From Planctomycetota bacterium (GTDB taxonomy: Bacteria; Planctomycetota; UBA1135; UBA2386): DNA of 64,000 bases. The position numbers and the translations under genes were made by a program. Each line of letters begins with the position of its first letter. The stretch's first letter is position 1. This document shows, piece by piece, positions 54,705-62,215 of the stretch. The stretch spans positions 1-64,000 of the forward strand of contig CANEYR010000009.1 of NCBI GenBank assembly GCA_947444055.1, written 5' to 3'. The notes under the pieces are model-generated. The model saw only the letters and a program-made list of their open reading frames with translations, was not told the DNA's origin and did no database searches.

Positions 54705-56156
54705 ATGAACCTCGCCCCGCTCGACTTCGCCCTTCTGGTCGCCTACTTCGTCGGCATGATCGCCGTCGGTTACGTCGTCGGCCGCCGCACGACCGGGGCG
54801 AAGGACTACTTCCTCGGCTCGCGCGACCTGCCCTGTTGGGCGCTGCTGCTATCGATCGTCGCGACCGAGACCAGCACGGTGACGTTCCTCAGCGTGCCGG
54901 GCCTGGCTTGGGCCGGCGACCTCACGTTCCTGCAGCTGCCGATGGGCTACGTGCTCGGCCGCTTCGTCGTCGTCTGGCTGCTGCTGCCGCATTACTTCCG
55001 CGGCGAAATGGTGACGGCCTACGAAGTGCTGCGCAAACGCTTCGGCGGGCACTTGCAGAAGGTCGCCAGCCTGACGTTCCTGGTCGCGCGCACGATCGGC
55101 GGCGGCCTGCGGCTGTTCCTCACGGCGCTGGTCGTCGAGAAGCTGACCGGGCTCAGCGTCGGCGCCTCGATCGTCGCGATCACGGCGGTGACGCTCGTCT
55201 ACACGTTCTTCGGCGGCATGCGAGCCGTTGTGTGGACTGACGTCGCGCAGTTCGTGATCTACCTGACGGGTGCGGCGGCGGCGTTCTACATCCTGGTGAC
55301 GAAGTTGCCCGGCGGCTTCGACCAGGTGCTCACGGCTGCGGGGCCCGAGAAGCTGCGCGTCTTCGACCTCTCGCTCGATGTCGCCAAACCCTACACGCTG
55401 TGGTCCGGTCTGATCGGCGGCGCCTTCATCTCACTCGGCAGCCACGGCGTCGACCAGTTGATCGTGCAGCGGCTGTTGTCGGCGAAGAACCAACGTCAAG
55501 CGGGACTGGCGCTGTCGCTGAGCGGCGTGCTGGTGCTGCTGCAGTTTGGCTTCTTCCTGCTGCTCGGCCTTGGCCTCTTCGCGTTCTACCAGCAGTTTCC
55601 GCCAGCCGAGCCGTTCACCAAATCGGACACCGTGTTCCGCGACTTCCTGCTGACACAGATGCCCGCGGGCCTGCTCGGCCTCGTGCTCGGCGCCGTGTTC
55701 TCGGCGGCGATGTCGAGCTTCTCGTCGTCGCTCAATTCGTCCGCCGCCGCGCTGGTCGGTGACTTCGTGCTGCCGATGACGAAGTGCGACCCGGCGTCGC
55801 CGTTTGTGCTGAAGACCGCGAAGGGCGCCACCGTCTTGTTCGCGGTCTTAGAGGCGATCATGGCGATGAACTGCGTCGACGACCGCGCCATCATCGACCA
55901 GGTGCTCGCCATTGCGGCGCTGACGACCGGCGTGCTGCTCGGCGTGTTCTTCCTCGGCACGCTGACCAAGCGCGTCGACCAGACCGCGGCGCTGGTCGGC
56001 TTCGCGGCCGGCCTCGGCATCGATCTGTTCTGCAAATTTGGCCTGGAGCCGCTCACCGGCATCACGATCGCCGGACCGTGGTACGGCCTGATCGGCAGCG
56101 TCACGACGTTCGCGACAGGCCTGCTCACGTCCTTGCTGCGGCCACAACGCCCATGA
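54705..56156 (+). CDS. Sodium/solute symporter (SSS family)
   Basis: From ATG 54705 (MNLAPLDFALLVAYFVGMIA) the product is 483 residues with about 13 helices. Family landmarks are KDYFLGSRDLPCWALLLSIV, ETSTVTFLSVPGLAW, FFGGMRAVVWTDVAQFVIY and GGAFISLGSHGVDQLIVQR...SLNSSAAA. Position next to murQ and upstream of two namZ genes implies uptake of MurNAc, GlcNAc or their disaccharide. The stop overlaps the next start as ATGA. Confidence 0.93.
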   Translation: MNLAPLDFALLVAYFVGMIAVGYVVGRRTTGAKDYFLGSRDLPCWALLLSIVATETSTVTFLSVPGLAWAGDLTFLQLPMGYVLGRFVVVWLLLPHYFRGEMVTAYEVLRKRFGGHLQKVASLTFLVARTIGGGLRLFLTALVVEKLTGLSVGASIVAITAVTLVYTFFGGMRAVVWTDVAQFVIYLTGAAAAFYILVTKLPGGFDQVLTAAGPEKLRVFDLSLDVAKPYTLWSGLIGGAFISLGSHGVDQLIVQRLLSAKNQRQAGLALSLSGVLVLLQFGFFLLLGLGLFAFYQQFPPAEPFTKSDTVFRDFLLTQMPAGLLGLVLGAVFSAAMSSFSSSLNSSAAALVGDFVLPMTKCDPASPFVLKTAKGATVLFAVLEAIMAMNCVDDRAIIDQVLAIAALTTGVLLGVFFLGTLTKRVDQTAALVGFAAGLGIDLFCKFGLEPLTGITIAGPWYGLIGSVTTFATGLLTSLLRPQRP

Positions 56157-57361
56157 AAATCGTTCCTCTCGTCGCCTCGATCCTGCTCGCGAGCCCGCTG
56201 CTGTTGGCGCAGGTTGCGGGCAGCCCGCCAAGCTTCTTGAACGGCGCCGACCAACTCGAGCTGGGCGTCAAGGAAGTGCTCAACCAGCGTCGAGTCGGGT
56301 TGATCACCAACCACACCGGTCGCCTGCGCGACGGCAAGCAACGCACGCTCGACGCGATGCGGGCGGCGAACTACGTGCAGGTCGTGGCGCTGTTCTCACC
56401 CGAGCACGGTTCTGAAGGCCAAGTCGACGACAAGGTCGGCGACAGCAAGGACCAGAAGACGGGCTTGCCGGTCTACTCGCTCTACGGGGAGACCCGCGTG
56501 CCGACCGCCGCGATGCTTTTGGGCATCGACACGCTGGTGTTCGACATCCAAGACATCGGCTGCCGCTTCTACACCTACCTGTCGACGATGCGGAACTGCC
56601 TCGAAGCCGCCGCCGCGCACAAGCTGCGCTTCGTCGTGCTCGACCGGCCCAATCCGCTCGGGGGCCTGCGCATGGAAGGCCCGGTGCTCAGCGACGACCG
56701 CCGCGACTTTGTTGGCGCGATGACGATCCCGCTGCGCCACGGCATGACCGTTGGCGAACTGGCGCGCATGATCCAAGGCGAATCCGGCCTGCAAGTGGAC
56801 CTGCACGTCGTGGCGTGCACAGGCTGGCAACGCGCCGACCGGTTCGATCGCACTGGTCTTACCTGGATCAACCCGTCGCCCAACATGCGGTCGCTGACGC
56901 AGGCGCTGCTGTATCCGGGCATCGGTCTGCTCGAAGGCACCAACCTGTCGGTCGGCCGCGGCACCGATACGCCGTTTGAAGTGGTCGGAGCGCCGTGGTG
57001 CCAAGGCATCCAGCTCGCGGCTTCGCTGCGCACAGCGAACCTGCCCGGGGTCACGTTCCTGCCGATCGTGTTCACGCCGACCGCGAGCAAGTTCCGCGGC
57101 GAGCCCTGCTCGGGCATCAACATCGCGATCACCGATTGGCAGACGTTCGAACCGGTGCGCACCGGCATGCACATCGCGTGCGCGCTGCACGCACTGCACG
57201 CGACGCAGTGGGACAAGAAGCGGCTCGATTGGCTGTTGAAGCACGCGCCGTCCACCACCGCGATCCTCGCGGGCAAACCAGCCGACGAGATCGTCGGCAG
57301 TTGGCAGAAGGACCTCGAGCTGTTCCGCCTTCGGCGCCAGCCGTTCCTGTTGTACGAATGA
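56153..57361 (+). CDS. namZ: Exported NamZ-type exo-beta-N-acetylmuramidase (DUF1343, GH171)
   Basis: The 402-residue product has a signal peptide (MKIVPLVASILLASPLLLAQ). DUF1343 landmarks are VGLITNHTGR, ALFSPEHGSEG, LVFDIQDIGCRFYTYLSTMR, VVLDRPNPLGG, GPVLSDDRRDFVG and LLEGTNLSVGRGTDTPFEV. NamZ enzymes release terminal MurNAc from peptidoglycan fragments; in Bacillus subtilis namZ (ybbC) lies with murQ and nagZ. The Glu of PEHG is present. Its stop overlaps the next paralogue by four bases. Confidence 0.92.
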   Translation: MKIVPLVASILLASPLLLAQVAGSPPSFLNGADQLELGVKEVLNQRRVGLITNHTGRLRDGKQRTLDAMRAANYVQVVALFSPEHGSEGQVDDKVGDSKDQKTGLPVYSLYGETRVPTAAMLLGIDTLVFDIQDIGCRFYTYLSTMRNCLEAAAAHKLRFVVLDRPNPLGGLRMEGPVLSDDRRDFVGAMTIPLRHGMTVGELARMIQGESGLQVDLHVVACTGWQRADRFDRTGLTWINPSPNMRSLTQALLYPGIGLLEGTNLSVGRGTDTPFEVVGAPWCQGIQLAASLRTANLPGVTFLPIVFTPTASKFRGEPCSGINIAITDWQTFEPVRTGMHIACALHALHATQWDKKRLDWLLKHAPSTTAILAGKPADEIVGSWQKDLELFRLRRQPFLLYE

Positions 57362-58539
57362 CCATGTCGCAAGCCATTCACCTGGGCCTTGAGATTGCCT
57401 GCCAAACCCCGCCGGACGTGTTGTGCAGCGCGCGCACGTTTGGCCTGCTCAGCAACCAAGCCTCGGTCGATCGTTCGTTCCGTCACGCCGCCTTTGTGCT
57501 GAACAAGCGTTTCCCCGGCAAGCTGAAGGCGCTGTTCGGACCGCAGCACGGCCTGTGGTCGACCGCCCAGGACAACATGATCGAGACCGGCCACGGGCGC
57601 AGCGCTCGGCTCGACGTGCCGGTGTTCAGCCTCTACAGCGAGACGCGCAAACCCACGCAGCAGATGTTGGATGGGCTCGATCTCTTGGTCGTCGACCTGC
57701 AGGACGTCGGCACGCGCGTCTACACCTATGTGTGGACACTGACCTACTGCTTGGAAGCGTGCGCGCAGAAGGGCATCCCGGTGCTGGTGCTCGATCGCCC
57801 CAATCCACTCGGCGGCGATATCGCCGAAGGGCCGCTGCTCGACACGCGCTTTGCCAGCTTCGTCGGCCGCGCCAGCCTGCCGATGCGCCACGGTCTGACC
57901 TTCGCGGAGCTGGCGCGCTACTGCAACGACGTCATGGGTCTCTCGGCCGACGTGCGCACGCTGCCGATGCAAGGTTGGCGACGGCACATGCTGTGGCCGC
58001 AGACGGGCCGCGCGTGGGTGCCGCCATCGCCCAACCTGCCGCGCTGGGACGGCGCGCTCGTCTATCCCGGTCAGGTGTTGCTCGAAGGCACCAACCTCAG
58101 TGAAGGCCGCGGCACGACGACGCCGTTTGAGCAGTTCGGCGCGCCCTTCATCGACCCGTGGCAGTTGCTCGCCCTGGCGTCGACCCACAACCTTCGTGGG
58201 CTGGCGCTGCGACCGGTGCAGTTCGAGCCAACGTTCCAGAAGTGGCAAGGCGAGGCGTGCGGCGGGCTGTTTCTGCATGCGACCGAGCCATCGACGTTGC
58301 GTTCGTACCGCACCACGCTCGCCCTGCTGCGCTGCGTCAGCGAACTGTGGCCGCAGCAGTTCGCCTGGCGGCAGCCACCGTACGAATACGAAACCGTGCA
58401 GATGCCGATCGACATTCTGGCGGGCACCGACGACGTGCGCGCCTTCGTCAACGGCGAGCGCCCCTTGAGCCACCTCGATGCGTTGGCCGCCGCACCGCCT
58501 GACTGGTGGCAGCGTGTGCGCCGCTTCCTGCTCTACTGA
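57358..58539 (+). CDS. NamZ-like (DUF1343) protein without signal peptide
   Basis: The 393-residue product starts MTMSQAIHLGLEIACQTP, with no export signal. It shares TFGLLSNQASV, LLVVDLQDVGTRVYTYVWTL, VLVLDRPNPLGGDIAEGPLLD and LLEGTNLSEGRGTTTPFEQFG with its neighbour. The conserved PEHG is FGPQHG here, replacing Glu by Gln. It may act on cytosolic muropeptide products or be a non-hydrolytic or divergent enzyme. The stop overlaps the following gene start (TGATG). Confidence 0.88.
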   Translation: MTMSQAIHLGLEIACQTPPDVLCSARTFGLLSNQASVDRSFRHAAFVLNKRFPGKLKALFGPQHGLWSTAQDNMIETGHGRSARLDVPVFSLYSETRKPTQQMLDGLDLLVVDLQDVGTRVYTYVWTLTYCLEACAQKGIPVLVLDRPNPLGGDIAEGPLLDTRFASFVGRASLPMRHGLTFAELARYCNDVMGLSADVRTLPMQGWRRHMLWPQTGRAWVPPSPNLPRWDGALVYPGQVLLEGTNLSEGRGTTTPFEQFGAPFIDPWQLLALASTHNLRGLALRPVQFEPTFQKWQGEACGGLFLHATEPSTLRSYRTTLALLRCVSELWPQQFAWRQPPYEYETVQMPIDILAGTDDVRAFVNGERPLSHLDALAAAPPDWWQRVRRFLLY

Positions 58540-60569
58540 TGCACGACGAGCGGGCGCATTCTTGGCGATGGGCCTTGCTGGCAGCGGTGCCAGCCCTGCT
58601 CGTGCTCGCGCTGCAAACGAGCTGGATGTGGCCGTTCTTCAGCGATGACGCGTTCATCTCGCTGCGCTACAGCCAGCGTCTGCTCGCCGGCGAAGGGCTC
58701 ACCTGGACCGACGGCGAACGCGTAGAGGGCTACAGCAATTTGCTGTGGGTGCTCGGCTGCGCGCTGTTCGGCGCGCTGGGCCTCGACCTCGTCACCGCCG
58801 CCCGCGCGCTCGGCGCACTGGCCACCACGTTGGCGTTCGTGCTGCTGGCCCGCGCGCTGTCGCCACGCGACCTGTTGACTGCTAGCGTCGCCGCGCTGAC
58901 GCCACTGCTGGTCGCGACCACGCAGGTGGTCACCGGCTGGACCCTCAGCGGACTGGAAGGGCCACTGTGCCTGCTTTGGCTCGCTGCGGGTTTTGCCGCG
59001 ATGCTGCGCGCGCACGAACACCAACCGCTGGCGGCGTGGTCGCAAAAGACATGGATGCGCTGCAGTGTGCCGTTCGCGCTGTTGTGCTGGACGCGACCCG
59101 ATGCGCCCCTGTGGGTCGCCATGGGCGCCATCGGCGTGGCTCTCGCAACGCTCCGCGGCGGCCTACGCCGCGCCAGCCAACGCGCGCTGTGGTTTGCCCT
59201 GCTGCCATTCACGGCGTTCGTCGCCCAACTGCTGCTGCGCGTCCTCTACTACGGCGATGTGGTGCCCAACACCGCGCATGTCAAAGCCGAGTTCACGGCC
59301 AACAACCTGCCGGCCGGTCTCACGTACGTGCACGACGCGGCGCTGGCCCACATCGGTCTCATCGCGCCGGCGGCGCTGGCGATGCTGTGGCTGCTGTGGC
59401 GCGCCAACACGCGCGCGCTGGCTTTCGTCCTGGCCCTGCCAGTGCTCGCTTGGTTTGCCTACCTCGCCGCGATCGGCGGCGACCACTTCCCAGGGCGACG
59501 CCTCTTGCACAGTGCCCTGGCCCCGCTGGCGCTGCTAGCAGGGCTCGGCCTCGCCGCCCTGCCAGCGGGCGCCGCGCGCGTGGCGTTCGCGATCTGCTTG
59601 CTGCTCGGTGCGGGTTGGAACGTGCAGATCGCGCGCACCGACGCGCAAAGCCTCGAACTCAAAGGGGAGATCTGGGAATGGCGTGGTCGCGTCATCGGCG
59701 AAGCGCTGCAAGCGGCGTTCGGTCGCGAACGACCGCGGCTGGCGGTCGACGCCGCCGGGGCGATGCCCTTCTACAGCGAGCTGCCAGCACTCGACATGCT
59801 CGGCCTGTGCGATCGCACGATCGCACAGACACCCGTGGCGCCGTGGATCGCGACCATGCGGCCCGAGATCCCACGACCGCCCGGCCATCAACGTGGCAAC
59901 GGCCGCTACGTCATGGACCAAGCCCCCGACCTGATGCTGTTCAGCAATCCGCCGGGCTTGCCGTTGCCAGTGTTTGCGAGTGCGTGCGAGTTTGAAGCCG
60001 ACCCGCGCTTTCTCTTGGGCTATCGCTGCGTGCGCGTCGACCTCGGTCTGTGCACGATCCTAAAAGGCACCAAGGAGCCGACGACGATGATGTTGTGGGT
60101 CGCCCTCGACGGCAAAGTCGGCGTGCGCCGGCAAGCGAACGAGATCACGATCCCGGCGTGGCTGTTCGGGGCGTTCGCCTTGCGCGAGCCGCTGTCCTGC
60201 TTTCACCAACCAGCGTCCAGCGATCCCGGCGTGGCCGCTGCTCGCCAACAGCACCTGAACGAACTCGTGCAATGGTTCACCACACCGTTAGCTGCCGCGA
60301 CCCCCGATCAACAGGGTCACCTGCAGCTGACCATGGCCAGTCGCACACTGCGGCTGCGCTTGCCGATTGCCGCGGGCCGCTATCGCGTCGCGATCGAGCC
60401 GGCCGTGCCCGGTTTGATGCTGCACACTGGCGACGGGCGCGCGCCGACTTCGGCTGATGACCTGTTCATCCCGGCGAGCACCGAACCGATCGAACTCCAG
60501 TTGCAGGCAGCCGATGGCATCGAACTGCCAATCGTGATCGAACGCGTGCGCCTGCTGCGGCAGCTCTAG
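58539..60569 (+). CDS. Glycosyltransferase-like polytopic membrane protein (AftB-like)
   Basis: The 676-residue product has about ten helices over its first 400 residues. The start contains FFSDDAFISLRYSQRLLAGE, then GLTWTDGERVEGYSNLLWVL, resembling the DD/GE..EGY loops of GT-C fold glycosyltransferases such as mycobacterial AftB. The C-terminal 240 residues are soluble and beta-rich, without assignment. It ends the operon starting at the symporter. Donor lipid and acceptor are unknown, and its link with MurNAc salvage is unclear. Confidence 0.8.
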   Translation: MHDERAHSWRWALLAAVPALLVLALQTSWMWPFFSDDAFISLRYSQRLLAGEGLTWTDGERVEGYSNLLWVLGCALFGALGLDLVTAARALGALATTLAFVLLARALSPRDLLTASVAALTPLLVATTQVVTGWTLSGLEGPLCLLWLAAGFAAMLRAHEHQPLAAWSQKTWMRCSVPFALLCWTRPDAPLWVAMGAIGVALATLRGGLRRASQRALWFALLPFTAFVAQLLLRVLYYGDVVPNTAHVKAEFTANNLPAGLTYVHDAALAHIGLIAPAALAMLWLLWRANTRALAFVLALPVLAWFAYLAAIGGDHFPGRRLLHSALAPLALLAGLGLAALPAGAARVAFAICLLLGAGWNVQIARTDAQSLELKGEIWEWRGRVIGEALQAAFGRERPRLAVDAAGAMPFYSELPALDMLGLCDRTIAQTPVAPWIATMRPEIPRPPGHQRGNGRYVMDQAPDLMLFSNPPGLPLPVFASACEFEADPRFLLGYRCVRVDLGLCTILKGTKEPTTMMLWVALDGKVGVRRQANEITIPAWLFGAFALREPLSCFHQPASSDPGVAAARQQHLNELVQWFTTPLAAATPDQQGHLQLTMASRTLRLRLPIAAGRYRVAIEPAVPGLMLHTGDGRAPTSADDLFIPASTEPIELQLQAADGIELPIVIERVRLLRQL

Positions 60570-60694
60570 CGACCCGCGACCCGCATCCGCCGCTGCGTAT
60601 CGGAGGCCACAACAAGCGTTGGCCAAGCGCCTCCCGCACGGTCGACAGCGCTCACGCAATGGTGTTGCATGCGCTCCTCGTTCAAAGGCTTTCC

Positions 60695-62095
60695 ATGATC
60701 CTGTCCCTCGTCTCCGGCATGCTCCGACCACTCTCCGTTCTCTCTCTGCTCACCGCCGCGGCGCTCAGCCAAGCGCCACTCACCATCGGCAACATCTTCG
60801 TCGTGCGCGTCGGCGATGGCCTCGCACCGCTGACCAACGGCGCCGTCGCGACGTTCGTCGAGGAATACACCAGCACGGGAACGTTCGTGCAGTCGATCCC
60901 GATGCCGACGGCCGTCGTCGGTGCCAACCAGCCGCTGACCAACGCCGGCACCTCGACCTCGGAGGGCTTCCTCAATCTCTCCGCGAACGGCCAATACCTG
61001 ACGCTGGCTGGCTACTCAGCACTGCCAGGCACCTTGGCCATCGTCGCCACGCCCTCCCTGACGACGCCGCGCGTCATTGGTCGCATTAGCTTGACGGCCG
61101 CCATCGATACCTCGACGACCATCACCGACGGTTACAGCGCTGGCAACATCCGCAGCGTCGTCAGCGGCGACGGCACGAACTTCTGGACTTCGGGCAATGC
61201 GTCCGCCAACGCGGGAGTGCGGTTCGCCACGCTCGGTGGCTCGACCACCGTCGGCATCAACGCGGGGGCGCCGAGCAACACGCGCGTCGCCGGCATCTAC
61301 AACGGCCAGCTCTACACCACCAGCTCCTCGACCGGCTATTACAGCGTGTGCTCGGTCGGCGTCGGCGTGCCGACCGTGGGCCCGGCGACCATCAGCGTGC
61401 TGACGGGCCTGCCAGTCACGGTCGGACCCTCGGCTTACGACTTCTGGTTCGCCGACCCGCAGACGCTCTACATCGCCGACGACCGCGTCGTGGCGTCAAA
61501 CGGCGGCATCCACAAGTACGCGCTGGTCGCCGGCACCTGGACGCTGCAGTACATCATGCAGGCACCTGGCACGGCCGGTTGCCGCGGCCTCTCCGGCTGG
61601 AAGCAGAACGGCGTCACCACGCTGTGGGCGACGACCGGTAGCCAACTGGTCAGCGTCATCGACGTTGGCGTCGGCTCCGTCGTCACCTCGCTCGCGGCCG
61701 CCCCCACCAACACGGCGTTCCGCGGCGTGCGCTACCTCGGCAAGGCAACCACCCTGCAACGCTTGCCCGCCACCTGCGGCGCGGCGGACATCATCGCCAC
61801 CGGCAACGGCGAAATCGGCACCGACCTCATCACCACCGTGTTGAACCCGCTCGGCTTCGCCTTCGTCGGCTATGGCCTGACGTCGTTTGGCCCAGGGCTG
61901 CCGTTCTGCAACTGCACCGTGCTGCACGATTTCAGCTTCCTGGCCGGCGGCCCGCAGAGCACGCTCTCGCTGCCGTTCACGCCGGGGTTGATTGGCTTGC
62001 AGCTCTACATCCAAGGCCTCGACTTCCTGGCGCCAGGCGGTTGCCCGGACCCACTGTTCACGCTGACGGACGGCTACGCAGTCACGATCCAGTGA
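60695..62095 (+). CDS. Exported propeller-like protein with C-terminal P-x-x-P-G-L-x-G module
   Basis: From ATG 60695 (MILSLVSGMLRPLSVLSLLT) the product is about 466 residues with a signal peptide. The body is strand-rich with repeated S/T-rich segments and W-F-A-D-P/I-A-D-D turns (YDFWFADPQTLYIADDRVVA; LSGWKQNGVTTLWATTGSQL) suggesting a beta-propeller. It ends with NCTVLHDFSFLAGGPQSTLS, LPFTPGLIGLQLYIQGLDF and LTDGYAVTIQ, the recurrent module. An in-frame start at 60659 is possible. Function unknown. Confidence 0.83.
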   Translation: MILSLVSGMLRPLSVLSLLTAAALSQAPLTIGNIFVVRVGDGLAPLTNGAVATFVEEYTSTGTFVQSIPMPTAVVGANQPLTNAGTSTSEGFLNLSANGQYLTLAGYSALPGTLAIVATPSLTTPRVIGRISLTAAIDTSTTITDGYSAGNIRSVVSGDGTNFWTSGNASANAGVRFATLGGSTTVGINAGAPSNTRVAGIYNGQLYTTSSSTGYYSVCSVGVGVPTVGPATISVLTGLPVTVGPSAYDFWFADPQTLYIADDRVVASNGGIHKYALVAGTWTLQYIMQAPGTAGCRGLSGWKQNGVTTLWATTGSQLVSVIDVGVGSVVTSLAAAPTNTAFRGVRYLGKATTLQRLPATCGAADIIATGNGEIGTDLITTVLNPLGFAFVGYGLTSFGPGLPFCNCTVLHDFSFLAGGPQSTLSLPFTPGLIGLQLYIQGLDFLAPGGCPDPLFTLTDGYAVTIQ

Positions 62096-62215
62096 CCAGC
62101 GAGAGACCGCGGCGTCGGTGCCGGCAATGTCGTTGCCCGCGATGACGCCGCCGAGCCGGACCTACCGGCTGGCCTCGGGCCTGGCTACGCTTCGCGGCGC
62201 TCCAGGCCCTTTTGC

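Noticed and set aside
56575-58473. 632-codon minus-strand frame
   Set aside because: Antisense to the two NamZ genes.
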